Program-made: the position numbers and the translations under genes
Notes under the pieces: model-generated
What the model saw: the letters and a program-made list of their open reading frames with translations, nothing else
Database searches by the model: none
Told to the model about the DNA's origin: nothing
DNA from: Diprion similis
Taxonomy: Eukaryota > Arthropoda > Insecta > Hymenoptera > Diprionidae
Length of the DNA stretch: 64,000 nucleotides
Assembly: GCF_021155765.1 (NCBI RefSeq)
Contig: NC_060112.1
Location: 2,232,001 to 2,296,000, forward strand
Reading direction: 5' to 3'
Shown here: one piece after another, positions 43,655-57,140 of the stretch
Numbering within the stretch: the first letter of the stretch is position 1
Layout of the letters: each line of letters starts with the position of its first letter

Positions 43655-45313
43655 TACATTGCCGCTACCGCCGAGTGCCTAGGTGTGTATAAACGGACGG
43701 ATGTGGGTGTGTAACCACCCTGGCGGTACGTGGGCAGTGCTATAGCGACGGATTTGAACACCCCGTGCAGACACGATGCAGCAGCCCTTGTTGCACCACG
43801 TTGTCAATGAGAGAAAAACTTCATTGTTTATAATAGTAGTCTGATAAAATGAGGTTTGAATGAGGAAATTTGGTTAACTGGTGAAAAATGTCATGATCAA
43901 GGTCCTAATTGTATCAGAAAATTTATAGACGTCTATTGAAACGAAGAATGATGTAATCAACATGAACTTCTTGTGTTATATCTGTGGAAGATTACGTGGT
44001 GGAATTTTGGTTTATCGTTGCCAGGTGATAACGTTTCGAGTAGGTATATTGGTGGAATTGCACAGTAGATTTATCGTGATTATTATTGTTTTTACTACAC
44101 TTATTGATTTTCTAGAAATAATTTTATTGGGACAACAAACATCTGTTTTTTTGTATTTTTATCACCACATTTTTAACTTCCCGTTTCTCTGTTCTCAGGA
44201 TCGAGAACGAGTTACCGGATTTTAATGATTGAGACAATCGACGCTGTTTTTCCAAACTTAGAGCTGATTAAATTTTCGCTTTGACGGGTTCAGTACTTTT
44301 CAAATCATCTAAATAACAAGATTCCAAAAAATAAAATACAAATGATATCTTGAGAATGAAGGAACGAATTCGATTGAAAATTTATATCACAAGGTTTTTT
44401 CGGTCGCTGATCACGAATTTGCCATTGTGCTTCTAAAGTTCGAATAAGATGAAGACATCATTATTTTTATTATTATAATTATAATTATTTTAGCTCGTTG
44501 CGAGTTTGAAAATCGAAAGTTCAAACGCTGGATCATGGTCAACACAAACCCGCCTGTTTTATTTAAATAACGCCTCAGATTGTTGCATCAACATGAAATT
44601 ACTATCGCAATTAGTACAACGAAATATACATTTTTTCCGCAACCATCACTTGAAAACAGAGTTAAACGTAGAATTGTTTAGATTTTGAGAAAAAAAATTT
44701 CCAAACAATAGTAACAGCGTAAAGTTTATCGACTGATATCAAGGGCTTCTCGATTTTTCATCATGCTTCTTTCGTCACACAACGAGCGTGTTTAGTGAAT
44801 TTCTTTATCGTGATCAGAAAACGTCGTCCAGAGTATAATGGCGGTTGAAAATTTTTATCATCAGCGAGGTAATCGTCAAGGGAAAATATCTTTCTTTCTC
44901 GAAATAGTAAAAACTGCAAAGATTCACGTATCAAATCTTATCCTAATAAGAACAAAGATTATAAGAAATATTCCACGGTTATATATTCTAATTTCCTTCG
45001 TACCTGTATGTGACGTGGTTTTCACGAATCCATCTGAAGTGTTAAAATTGGAACGTCAAGTGCGCTTCACTTAAAATCTGAATCTGACGTGACGATAACA
45101 CAACGCATGTTATACCTATACTAATAACACCAATTCGCGTAAAAAGTGTAACGTATAATAGCGTGACGGCTGGCAGTTAACACTCGAACCACTATCCGAG
45201 TAGACGTGTTTCAACTAGGCGATAGGGATAGGCAAGCATATATGGTGTTGAGGCAGGACCGAGCAGATGGTCTTATATAGTCGTTAAGTTCCAACTAGTA
45301 TGCATACACATTA
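42148..45313. other. No supportable gene; GC island at 43.3-43.75 kb
   Basis: AT-rich DNA surrounds one GC-rich island that carries TCTAG at 43504 and 43572 and a (GA)n tract. Frames in the island overlap on both strands and have no domain. Nothing else is recognised. Confidence 0.4.
43607..43653 (+). repeat. (GA)n dinucleotide microsatellite
   Basis: About 45 bp of GA with single interruptions. (GA)n is the binding site type for GAGA-factor-like proteins in insects, and it sits in a GC-rich island, so a promoter role is possible. Confidence 0.85.
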
Positions 45314-45913
45314 GGGTGGCGCAAAAAAACCGACTATTTTTTTTTTTTGAGTCTCGTGTGACAAAATGTTAGTTTTTGATATTTTAAGAGCCCACTCCAA
45401 AGGACAGTTAAAAAAAAGTTTTTGAGAGGTCGCTCCACATTTTTTAAAACGTCAAAAATCGTCAAAAATCGATTTTTTGGGGATTTTTTTTCTCGTTACG
45501 GTATAATTTTATAGATGAAAAAATATAAGTTTCCGAAAGTTTCAGTTCAAAATTTGAATTTTGAAAGGTCGCTCATAATTTTTTTTCAGTTTTTTGGTGC
45601 ATTTCTTTAGATCTTTTCGAGCGACCTTTTAATATTCATTTTAAAATTTCATAAATTTTTTTTCTTTAATTTAGTAAGAAAGAATCGATAACAATACACC
45701 ACGACATGAATTAAAAATCAAACAAAATACTGAAAATATAATGTTTTTAATTTAATTTTTTGACGATTTTTGTAATTTAAAAAAATTTAGAGCGACCTCT
45801 TAAAATTTTTGTTTTTGAGCTGTCCTTTGGAGTGGACTCTTAAAACATCAAAAACTAACATTTTGTCACACGAGACTCGAAGAAAAAAAATAGTCGGTTT
45901 TTTCACGCCACCC
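45314..45913. mobile_element. 600-bp palindromic MITE, GGGTGGCG family, TA target site
   Basis: The left end GGGTGGCGCAAAAAAACCGA and right end TCGGTTTTTTCACGCCACCC are inverted copies flanked by TA on both sides. Arms extend past TCGTGTGACAAAATGTTAG and AGAGCCCACTCC. A second member lies at 63571 to the window end. It is a non-autonomous, probably Tc1/mariner-like element. Confidence 0.82.
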
Positions 45914-47975
45914 TAATACACATAGTTATGTCCATACATTCTACGCCTACACGTTTCCGAAAAATGACTGCATAAGTCTCGGAACTGCAAGGCGATGCGT
46001 CAAACGCTGATGAGGAACGAAGCAATCTGTATCTACGTTAGCTTGCCGACGAATACTCAACTGCAGGTATAATAATGTTCAGGAGAACCAAGAGGAAGTA
46101 GTATAGGAGCGAAAATCTGGATCCGCAGCAGCGAATCGCGTATGCAGCATACCGCTCTGCCATATCATACGCACATGTACATACGTATGCATGTGTAAGA
46201 AGAGAAAAAGAAACGTAAGGCGACCCGCCTGCTTGTGTGCATCGTCGCGTTGGCTGCACTCTCTGCTTCTTATGCCCCGTAATATAGGACATGTGTATGT
46301 CGTTTGTGTGTACAAAATTCTCTGAGCACTGCAGAGAGGCAGATGGTTGTCCCAGGTCAGTAATCGATAAAAACTTATTCTTCCTGAGCAATATGCGGCA
46401 TGCAAGGGGAAGTGTTGTTGTTATTATGGTGGCCCTTCTGGCCTCGGGCTCCTGCTTGATACTCGCGATGGTGGTGCAGCTGTGCATTTCATATTACCTA
46501 CCAGGCTCCGTACTCACTGCCTGTTCGAATGCTGCTTCTGCTGTTGCTACTGCTACTGCTGCTGTACGGCGGCTTAAGAGGCTTATGCTGTACATCGGTG
46601 TTTGCCTATGTATGTGTATGTATATGTGTATGTGTCGCGAGCCGCCGGTCGCCGGTCGTACGTATGTATACGTGCTGCAGGCAGTGCAGGGTGAACTCAA
46701 CTGCATATCGATTCGAGGCTGCAGGGCAACCAGTCGTAGAAACCTTCTACGCAACTAGCCGGACTAGCTCGACTATCCCTTTGTACACTATCACCATGGA
46801 CTCCGAGGAGAAGATTGAAATCTCCATGAATCAGCTGTAACCGGATCGCCGAGATGTAGATATATCCGTCGAAAGACTAAGTGGCAGAGTTATTATACTA
46901 CCTACTCTCAAAACAAGAGTGCGGCAGGTGCATGACGCAGATCGCGGGATGAACGTTTTTCAATCTCCTCTCGAGTCCATCCCAAAATAAGGATGAGGAC
47001 GAGGCTGAAGAGGAGGAGAAGTGACGAGTCCTTGGCAGGCGACAGACCCGGAGAACTACGCTGCGGCAGGAATCGGCAGCGCGGAGTCCTGAGGAGCGCC
47101 CGTATTCCGCGGCAGAGATCCTGCGGCGCGGCGAGGAAAAAGTCACGGGGAGTTACCCTCCTTGTCTGGGCTCCGTCTGGCTCGGCTTGGCTCGGCTTGG
47201 CTTGGCCGGCCAGGGCGACACCGGCAGGGTTAAGGGGAGCCACCACGACTACCGCGACTACCCGTGACGTTACGTCTAGACGCCCCCACCGAGGCGACGG
47301 CTCTCCTGCGACTCCGAATATCGTCGACGTATGTACGCCTGCTCTATGCCCCCGATGCCCGCGGAATAAACCGGCCACGCGCGTTACGTCCCATCGGCGA
47401 AAAGTCCTTCGTCTCTCCTGCGGATTAAATTAAACGCTAGGGTGTCCGACCAGGATGGATGTCATTTTTTTTTTTTTACCTTAACCAATTTTTTCCCCTT
47501 TCTTTTATGTTTTTGTCCGTGTGTGTCTGTTTATTTTTCGTTTTCTGAGCACGCAAAGGCGTCGTTACTCTCCTCACCCCCCCTCCCGCTTGTATCATGC
47601 TGCTCGTGAAACAATCCTGACTTTTGGAGAAATTTTTATAAGCCAATCGAGAGTCATTCTTTCGTTCATGCCGGGTATTGTATAATATATATGTTCGTAC
47701 GCGTTGAAGCTGAGAATTATTATCAACTCTGGTTAAATGATATACATTATACATTTTATTAGAACTATTAATCTGACACAAGAATTGTTTTCCCCTGCCG
47801 ACAGAATAGACGAATTATTAACAACTATTTTCTATTATTAGATGTTATCAATTGAATGGAAGATATGTACAGAATTTAATAGAATTTCGTGGAAATTAAC
47901 TAAAATTCAATAATTGCGCGTCAGCTATAGTAATTTAATGAGTATTCAACTAGTTAATTATTTATAAATATTAAC
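45914..47975. other. GC-rich stretch, no confirmed gene
   Basis: 46.0-47.45 kb has high GC content and many overlapping frames on both strands. A (GCT)n tract lies near 46530-46563. An ATG in strong CACCATGG context at 46797 opens 14 codons (MDSEEKIEISMNQL) and then a stop; a GT just before that stop could be a donor of a short first exon. No downstream partner exon was identified. Confidence 0.3.
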
Positions 47976-48488
47976 AGTGATTTTGAAAGGGACCTTTTTT
48001 AAAATTCTTTAAGAAATTCTCAATAATTGTATTTTCTATTCCAAACATTTGAAAACTCATGGGCTTATGGTGGGTTGATTTTTTCGTCATTTTTTTTTTT
48101 TTTTAACACTTAATTTTTTTGATCAACCAAAACATTGTTTAAACTATCTGAAAATTCCTAAAAAATTCTCAAAACTTCCATTTGTCACTTAGAATATTTC
48201 CAGACCGGTTTCATAATTAAGTTGATAAAAGAAATTGACTGTTCCAAAAGAATAGACAAAAATTGTTCCATAATGGAACCGGCTTAGAAATGTTCTAAGT
48301 GAAAAATGAAATTGTGAATTATCAGACCGTTCAAAGAATATTTTATTTGTTCAAAAAAATTGAAAGTACTGAAAAAGATGGAAGAAGAACTGGCCTATCA
48401 TGAGTGCGGTCTTGAAGTATTTGAAAAAGAAAATACAGTTTCTGCGAATTTTTTGAGAATTTTAAAAAAGGCCCATTTCAAAATCACT
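47976..48488. mobile_element. 513-bp palindromic foldback element
   Basis: Ends AGTGATTTTGAAA and TTTCAAAATCACT are exact inverted copies. Further pairs include CTCATGG near 48055 with its inverted copy near 48400, and TCACTTAGAATATTTCC near 48185 with GGCTTAGAAATGTTCTAAGTGA near 48283-48303. There is no coding capacity. Confidence 0.72.
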
Positions 48489-51400
48489 TCAAATATCTGG
48501 TCGAATTCGTATCGGCATGGAATTCCCCATATACACTGCGCATCATTTTATACCTCTCAACAGATGACTTTTTGGCGTTTTACAAATCTACCTCCTCAGG
48601 TATGATACGTTGTTATACGTACACCAATCAATCATAGAAACCTGAACTGCCTGAGCTAGGAAATTTTCCGCCCATTCACTGCAGTGTGTAAATAACAAAG
48701 GTCAACAAGAAAAAAAATTTTTTTTCAAGTTTATATTTAAACGAATAAATTTTGATTCTATACATCGAATATATACTGACTAAAATCTTCATTCGTTATA
48801 CTCATAAAGTTTGCTCTTGTCTTTTTTACCTTAATAAATAAATCTCGAAGTTTTTTGTTGATGCAGGTGTAAGCAGCATAATAAAACTATTTTATTTTTA
48901 TTTATTTTTTTACTTTTTTTATCATATACGTGGAAGAAATCAAAACCGATGTTGACCGATGTAATCGCGAATGATATATCCACGTATTACCTGTTGAAAT
49001 ATTTCGTCCTCTTTTCGTAGTAAGTATCGACGTAAATTAATGATTGCTAAATTACTGCCAGCAATCTTCATCGATCCTGATCAATAATTACATCAGTTAT
49101 CAGTAAACTATATGTACAGACACCGCAGGTAGGTTGAATACGGAACGCGAAATGAATATCGTCGATAAATAGTGCCGATATGCAATTACAACGTATAACA
49201 ACCTATAACCGCAGAAACGCAGCAACTTTCTCCGCGTTTTCTTCCGCGTGAATGTGCAATGAGGATCGATTTTGATCGAGGGCCGAATCGGCGTGCGTGA
49301 GAGCGGGATAACCGCGGAATGGCTGTGCGCACCACATGCAGGCAGCAGCGGACGATGCTGCCGATATGCAAATGATTCGGGCAAGTGCAGCGGGCTGCTA
49401 CGACATTGGGTGCAACCTGTCTGCTCGCAGTCTGAGGAGGGGGTAAGGGGTGGAGGGGGGCTCCCGTCTAGACTCAACCCCCTTGCCCCGTTCCCTGGGC
49501 CGCGACTCCCCCGCAGACAAGCCAACCAACGAACCAACCAAACTGTTCAAGTGAACTGCTCGGCTTCTATACCGCCGCTGCAACCCCGAGCGCCTCCCCA
49601 TCGCACTCGCGTCGCCCCTAAAAAGTTAAAATACTCCGTTCCAACTCCCCAAACGCCCGCTGCGATTTTATTATTACTATTTCTAGTAGACACCTTTTTT
49701 TAAACCCTGTATACGGATTTATTTCTCGATCTAACGCGCCTCCGTATCTCTTCTTCTTCTTCGTCTTCTCGTTCTCCAACACCACTATACTGCGTACTCT
49801 GGGTTTATAGTATATTTATGTATAACTGTAATGCCTGCACTGCATAAGACTTTGTTTGTATTGTGTATAATGTAGATGTGTATATGTATACGAATGTTCT
49901 TCTTGTCTTCTTTCATCCCGTCATTCTTTATCCCATCGTTAGTCACCTGCTTTTACAAGCCAGATAATTTCGGGCTTTTGTCCAGACTGTTGCTTTCTTC
50001 TTGCTTTTCGAACACTTTTTTTTTCGCATTCTTTATTCTGTAACCAATTTCTCGGTCTTGATAGTCTTATTTAGGTACGACGAATTGTCGCAAAATAGCC
50101 AGTCTACGTCGATACTTGAATTTTAGAAAACAAGAAGTAAACGGTGAGGAAGACAAAAAAGCACGACTATCATCGCATTTGACGCAATGAAGAAATTTTA
50201 ACAAATTAAACCCTGGCTGCAAGCCGATTATTTTCTTTTCTTTCTCGTGGACTGAATCTTGCGATCAGTTTTTTAAATCGTTACTTCTCCACCGATAGGG
50301 TGAATCGTGAAATTTTTTACCGCCATGTCTGCTTAATTAAAAGTGATTATTCTATGCCTGCGTGCATGCTATAGATTCCAATGAAAACTCGAGCGTGCAC
50401 GCTGCTGCAATGGCAACATGGCGTCGCTTATACCTACCAACTCAACGGAAAATAACCTATGTATGTATACTCCGGTTGCGACGCAGAGTTCGAACCGATC
50501 GATTCCAATTTCAAATTGCAGCTCTCGTTACATTCTCGAGTCGCAAGCCCGACGCAGGCTATACGCTCAAGGTGATCTCGTCGAGCGTCCAAAGGTCAGG
50601 TTCGTAAGAAACGCACGCGTTGCATCCCGACGCCTGACTCTATCCCTCCCCCAATCCTTACACAGCTATTGGCTTTGACGTATTGTAGACGTAAGGTTCG
50701 TCGAATGTCAATGGCTAATCGGCCGAAGGAAAAGTGAGAGATTTTCTGCGATCGCGTTGTCCTCAGCGGACGTTTTCAGTCACTCCAGACGGACTAGGCG
50801 TCAAATTGAGCCGCGCCATCGGGCCGATCAGGTTGCACCGCGGCTCGAGTGAGTGCATGTGGCCATAAAGTTATCAACTATAGCTGGAGGAGACGGTGCA
50901 CCGACGGTGCGGCTTAATAACGCGAGATAAGAGAGCACGGTTAAAAAGTTGGACCCTGTATACCGCAGGACACCGGTCGGGCGATGATGACGATCATCGC
51001 GAGGTCAACGAACCCGTGTATTATAACGCTGCTGGTGACCAAAGGTGACGACGTCGCACGATACTAGACCAACATCCAGACGCCGGCCAGACGGTCGGCT
51101 GCACTCACGTGCATCGCTCGACTCGTGTGCTTTCAGCTTTCTTTGTGTGCACGGCTCGTCGCACGTAGGTACCTCATTCTTCTCTTCGACTTCTGCCAGC
51201 TATCAGCGATTGGTATATTACTGTCGAACGCAATCGTGCGAACTCGCTGAAAAAAACGGTATTATAGACACGAACTTTCAAACTGCAATGGGTAGGTAGG
51301 TATAGTGTATACATATACGTATCGCTTACGTGCATGCTGAAGGTCTGACAATCGGTAAGAAAAATTAGACAAAATGAAGCTCCGAAAATTTTGACTCAAT

Positions 51401-53600
51401 TGTTATATTCAATTTCAAAAGTCGGAGAAATCTTCACTATTTTTTCATTCGATGATCAGCTGTTATTGAAAAACAAAAGAAAAAACCGTCATGATTTCCT
51501 AATACGACTCATTGAAGAATTTATTTACAAATAAACCGAGCTATTGTTCGTAATAATCGGCCAAGCGATGTGAACTTTTCGCTGAACGATTTGTATAACA
51601 ACGTGAATCATCCGGTTGTTTTAACATTTTTTCCTCTATCACGGAAACGTAATCCGTTTTCCTCGGTTAAATGCAACTTATACGCGGATTAACTTCGGTG
51701 ACACTTAATTTCAAACCTTCAGGTTTATCGAGTGTTTTTTTCAACGCAATAATTTCCTGTCGGTTACGATGAGTCCAGAGTCGAATTCGAAAACAACAAA
51801 CCAGCGTCAGACGGCTGTCCTAGGTCTGTGACACGCGATACGGCGCGATATGTATGTACATACATACATACATACAGCTCATGCCGATTACATACACGTG
51901 CACGTGGGAGTAAGCTAATAACAAGCATGCGAAGAAGGGAGTATGCAACCTCTCTCCGTGTCTTGCACTCCGAGAGTGCTGCAGCGACAGGGTCGTTGAC
52001 CGCCTATCGTTAATGTAACGCTGTCCACATTATCCATGTTTGTGTTTATTTTTATTTACGGTTCTACTCTTTGCAACAACGCTTCCATATCGCGTGTTAA
52101 AATACAACAATGAGTCGATACTGGAGATCAGTTTCCATCCTGCAGATATCCGGATACACTGCGTATGAGGTATAATGCATGAAAACTGTACGGAAAGGCG
52201 GAGAATTACAGATACATAGACTTGAGTCTTCAAGTTTTAGTCTACCATTCCAAGTCGCGTATGGATTTTTTTTTATCGTACTACGTTTCTTTTCTTTGCT
52301 CGTTTACCGCAGGTGCATTAACGAAATGTATTATAATTGCCATCACGTACTGCCGCAGTTATTATTATACGCATCGCGCGCGTCGGTCGTCAGGTGAAGG
52401 AAAAAGTCTTCCAAAGAGAGAAAACGCCAAGAAGGGGGGAGGACAATACATCAAGTTTGCATAAGTTTTTCGTTGATCTATGAATTCATCGTTAGAGGGT
52501 GCAGGAGTACCGCAGACAACCTTGGAACACCCTCTCAAGTCTAAAGGTACCGCGTAACGAGCCGCGGAGGCCTATGTACTGGTGTATATAACTCTGTGAA
52601 AAAGACAGACAGACGAGGCAGTTCGCAAGAAATCCATCCTCGTATCTTAGATTTTCCGTTTGATCTCTATAGTCCCCAGACTTGTGCTATAGAAATATAG
52701 AAACGACAGTGTTACGTGTAACAGCTGAATACACCGTGAAAAATGTACTCACATCCTGCGTTATAAGTTCGCGAGATACTTTGGTTGCATAATTGTACCC
52801 ACCTAGTCCGATTGCATGTAGAGCCTTAGGATAATTACACACATGTAAGGTCCATGCTGTATAAATGCTTTAGTCTGGGTCCTAGTCGCATATAAGTAAG
52901 TAAAGAACGGACGTCGTGCAGCGAATTTCATTCAATTATATTCATTGCTTCTGCCGTATGGGATGTAAATTGTCTTTTTAATGTATCCATGCCCTCAAGG
53001 GACAAATACAGCCTGAACCTACGTTGTGACCGGTATAGTAAATCGTTTGTCTGCACAACGTACCGACGAAAGACCTTTTCTTATTCAGGAGCATAGGTAT
53101 TCGGTTTTTCTCGCATTTTCTTCTTCTTCGCCCGCTGTGTATAGGATTGATAAACACCAGATATAGAAACGGCGATTGAATAAATTATAGTATCCGAAGT
53201 ATATACCGAAATGACTTTAAAGAAAAGTTGTAAAATCTTTGGAGTAAACCCTGAAGTTGAAACTCTTCAAATCCATAAATCTTCGTACAACGACTCGATG
53301 ATTCGTTCCAAGCTCATCGTTTATACCTCAGCTTACTCGAGAGTTAAGGATTTCTCCTGGAACAGAACATCACTCTTGTCCGTTGATCGAGGAACGAGAG
53401 AAAGAGACACTCATCGTCATCGTGACCATAACCATAACCATAACTATAATCATAATCATAAGGACCAAAGAACAACACACAATAATTCTAACAGACCGGG
53501 TAAGTAGGATTAGTGCCCTTTGTGTACATTTCGAAACGGGTTCGAGTAGTTTTGCAGGGGGCGCGAAGTGCGCATTGTACATAACATCCACGGACCCGAG
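48489..53600. other. No supportable gene; GC islands near 49.3-49.7 and 50.4-51.3 kb
   Basis: Only short frames or multi-frame overlaps without domains. The 49.4 kb island carries GTCTAG at 49467. A TACA microsatellite lies near 51850-51877. A CATAAC/CATAAT tract lies at 53426-53460. No exon pair with matching phase was found. Confidence 0.4.
53426..53460 (+). repeat. (CCATAA/CATAAT)n repeat
   Basis: About 35 bp of hexamer units CCATAA changing to TCATAA, flanked by CATCGT words. Confidence 0.75.
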
Positions 53601-53965
53601 TCCAACTACAGTTTGTCAATTGCGGTAGGTAAACGACGGGGTCGTTAATACTCCCCCCCCCCCCTCCCCTCTCCTCCTCCGCTCGGGATTAATCCTACGC
53701 TGCACTGCAGTGCCACCAAACCAGCAAACCCGAGTACTACAGCCATATCCAACTCGCCGACATTGGAGGTTATGCCTAGTTGGTTTTCACGCAGTAAACG
53801 AGGAACCGTCCTCATTTCTTTGCACGAAAGCGTGGTACATACTGGGGCTGTCGCCGCTACTCTCGTCGTCCAATGGTCATTCGTCCGTTCGAATCGTCGA
53901 CGGACGGAAGTTAGAGCGAGAGTTTTCGACGTCGCGTTGACGCGCCCCCCTCGACCCCGTCGGTC

Positions 53966-54040
53966 AGTCGTCGCCCGTCGCCCGTCGCCCGTCGGCAGGC
54001 AGCAGCAGCAGCAGCAGCAGCACCACCACCGCGGCGGCGG
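53966..54040 (+). repeat. Compound GC-rich repeat: CCCGTCG, CAG, CAC, CGG
   Basis: A CCCGTCG unit occurs three times in tandem. It is followed by a pure CAG tract at about 54000-54020, CAC triplets and then CGG triplets. It looks like a 5' UTR or promoter-proximal GC island, and lies 45 bp upstream of an ATG at 54085. Confidence 0.65.
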
Positions 54041-54084
54041 TCGAAGGAAGCTGGCAGGTCGGTGCGAGGCGAGCTGATCCCAGT

Positions 54085-54138
54085 ATGGCCGTCTCCGGCT
54101 CGTCGCGGCGGGCGCGTCTACCGATTGATGCGCGAACG
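54085..54138 (+). CDS. Candidate short first coding exon (low confidence)
   Basis: An ATG in good context (CAGTATGGCC) opens 18 codons, MAVSGSSRRARLPIDART, and then meets GTGAGC, a good donor, in phase 0. The GC island and triplet-rich sequence upstream fit an insect neuronal-gene leader. The downstream partner exon was not found; the 58.7-kb exon does not clearly accept phase 0. The frame also continues without splicing. Confidence 0.2.
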
Positions 54139-54761
54139 GTGAGCTGCGCCACGAAGCTGGGACAGGAAGCTCGGCTCTCGTTGTAACGCGATTGATATTC
54201 GCGTGATTGTCGTTGTCTTCTTCGCGCGGATATATCGGCAACGCGGAACGATACGGAAACACCGACACGCTCGAACCGCGCACGCTGCCCTTTTTCTTAC
54301 CCCTTCCTCCCCCCCACCGCGACGCACGCCGCGACAAACGACGTCTCGCCTTCTTTCTATCTTCCATGCATTCGCCTCATCGCATCGTGTCATAGTTTAC
54401 CCAGTTCGTTTCGCTTCTGTCGCCGCTGGCTCTCTCCCTCTCTCTTACTTTCTTCTCGTATACCGTACACGTGTTATGCTTTTCTTGGTGTGATACTAGG
54501 CAGTGCTGCTACCGCTGCTGGTGCCGCTGCTGCCGCCAACCGTATGTCGCCGGTTTCATTCAAATATAGAACGCCTCGCGGGCGCGTGCCTGGCGCATTT
54601 TTATCTCCTTCGTCGACTTAAAACAGAGAGAATTAGTCCCCGGGGCATAGAGAATTTTTATATATACATACATATGTTGAACCTTATCCGATCCGATAAT
54701 ACAATTTGGCATAGACTATGACTAAGCCGACGTCGGCGACCTAAACTCGACTTACACCGAT

Positions 54762-54811
54762 ATATATATATAGATATATATATATATTTTTTTTAGTATA
54801 TACATATATAT
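54762..54811. repeat. (TA)n-rich low-complexity tract
   Basis: TATATA runs broken by TAGA and a T8 run. Confidence 0.8.
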
Positions 54812-57123
54812 ATTTACAACTATCTTCAGGGGTTTCGTAACCTCGTACCTGTATACCATAATTCACCGACGATTGGATTATTATACTTGTGATTTATACT
54901 TTGATACTTGCGTTGCTTTGTTTCCCTTCTTCCACGTCGTCTCGCTTGTCCCTAATTTATTATTATCGGGCTAGAGGAAGCTAGGACACGCCTGCACAAG
55001 TAGTCGAGATTCGAACATACCTAGAACTAAACCGCGGACGAACTTAACCTCGAAATGAATAATATCGAACACGTTTTCGTATCATTAAAGTTACGCCGAA
55101 CAGCCAAACGAAGCGGAAACTAGCAGCCAGAATTAGCACCCAAACGTTGTATGTAATGTTCATTCGAATAAACCAGTGAAGATCGAAAATGAAGATTTTG
55201 TGAAATATCTTGAATTTCCAAAAGGTTTAACACGTTTGGCTGTCAACAACACGGTTGGCTGTTAGCGTCAGCTTCGTAAGAGCAGAGTTCGTTCTTTCTT
55301 TTTATCACGCGAACGAACCCCTCGATCCTACTTCCTGTACCCTACATACGATATTATACATATGTAATTTATGTATATACTCTTTCATCTTCTTTGATTA
55401 TACCATTCCTCTATTCGCTTACCACCCCTCCACCTCACCTCTATCCGCAATTTCCCCTATCCTTCCACCCTCCCTCCTCACCCTCGCCTATACTCTCGAT
55501 CGTAGGTCCGAATACCCTTTTCCCCTTCCCTCTTGCTGCAGATGTTGTTGCTGAAACAGTATCGAGGAACACTGGCCGCTGGATAAAACTAGGAGACAAA
55601 AAAACAGGCAGAGAAAAAGAGGGACGAAGTGAAGTTTAGAAAGTTAGAGGGCTGACGCGGAAAGGACGGGGAAGCGTTTGAAGAGGCGGTGAAAATCGTT
55701 GCTCTATCAATGCCCACGGGGCAATAGTCGCCTGCCGAACGTCGATCGATCGATCGATCAACCATCGATCTTCTCGAGAATAATGCGGATATTGTCGACC
55801 AACTACTGGTAAGACCATGACAATGTTTTCATGATTCGTTTCTTCGTTTTGCTTATTAATTCACGCGTGTTAAACACTTTGTGTGAAGTTGATTTCCTTT
55901 TTACATCATCTTATAGGATATGTTGCGTGAAGTTGAAATATGGAAGAAATGATAACTACGGAAAAAGGGAGAAGAGGGAAATTTTTTGTAGCATTGAAAC
56001 TTTCAGCGAGGTGCAAGAAACAAAGCAAGAAAGAAAGAAACGAAGAAACTTGTGACGTGTATGATAAACGAGCAGAGAGACTCGATTTTCTGTCAACAAC
56101 GATCGTTTTGTCATGCATGGTTGCAGGATTTGAATTTCAATTACTGAAAATAGAACATGAAAACAATAGTACGTAACTATTATTATCAATTCTTCATGGC
56201 AGTCACTAAACGCACTTAGAAATTAGTTAAATGGAACAGGGAAGAAAAATATCGTTTCAACCCTTTGAGAAGCAGTGGGACGTATACGTCTCACCTGTTT
56301 GGTCTCAGAGTTTTTTTTCACATTTCTAATATATTTTTGCACTTTTTAAATGCACGTAAACACTTTTCAGATTCATGGCTGCCTAAGTCATTAAAGTTTC
56401 ATGCAAAATTGTAATAATTTATAGACAGCTGAGGCTCTGAAATTTTTTTTACGTATATTCCATACACAGTTTTATGATATATATATATATACGCTAATTT
56501 AAAAAAACAAAAAACTTCCTATCGAATTTAAGGGGTAATAACACCTGGTGTACTCAACATCAAGGGTCATTTTCTCCAATTTATCTAGGAAAAATGAATC
56601 AATATTTTTTAATTTTGTGTTTTATACCAGTTAATACAAGTCTTAAAGTACAAGAAAATAGTTTTTCTTTAATCATTTCATTTTTCAATCATCTATTCTT
56701 TAATCATGTATGTTTGTTAAAATTAATATTTCTAAAAAATCCTACTTACTTTACTAGATTTTGCCATCTTTTTTTTGAAATCCTTTTCGTTTTTTGTTCT
56801 ACATTGAAAATTGCGACTTGCAGTTGATCGCCCGTAGAAAAAAAAATTTACTGTTATCAACCACTCCACCGCCATTTTGTATTAAAATAATAAAAATAAA
56901 AAATTGTCTTGTATTTCAAGCCTTATATTAACATTTACGAAAAACAAAATTAAAAAATAACAATTCATTTCTCTTAGATCAATTGTAGAAAATTACCCTT
57001 GATTTCATGTACACGAGATGTTGTTACACCTCAAAAAGCATCTTCTGCTCCACGCAGTATTTTAAATCAAAGAACAATTTGTTTGTGGAGTGGAGGGGTA
57101 AAAAACAATGTCGTCGAAGGGGA

Positions 57124-57140
57124 GGGGGGGGGGGGGGGGG
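57124..57140 (+). repeat. Poly(G) run of 17
   Basis: Uninterrupted G run preceded by GGGGA. It is a likely quadruplex-forming and assembly-sensitive site. Confidence 0.85.

Noticed and set aside
43962-44225. 87-codon plus-strand frame with hydrophobic segments
   Set aside because: It lies in AT-rich DNA, has a length expected by chance, and no splice or family evidence.
46908-47433. Opposing long frames (156 and 146 codons) at 46.9-47.4 kb
   Set aside because: Both strands are open because of GC content, and composition is Arg/Ala/Pro biased without domains; neither can be preferred.
53645-54367. 240-codon minus-strand frame through the 54-kb GC island
   Set aside because: It is Arg- and Pro-rich low-complexity translation of CAG/CGG repeats read on the other strand, with no domain.
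56255-56545. piggyBac-like words (AACCCTTTGAG and GGGACGTATACGTC)
   Set aside because: No matching inverted end with TTAA flanks and no transposase frame were found.
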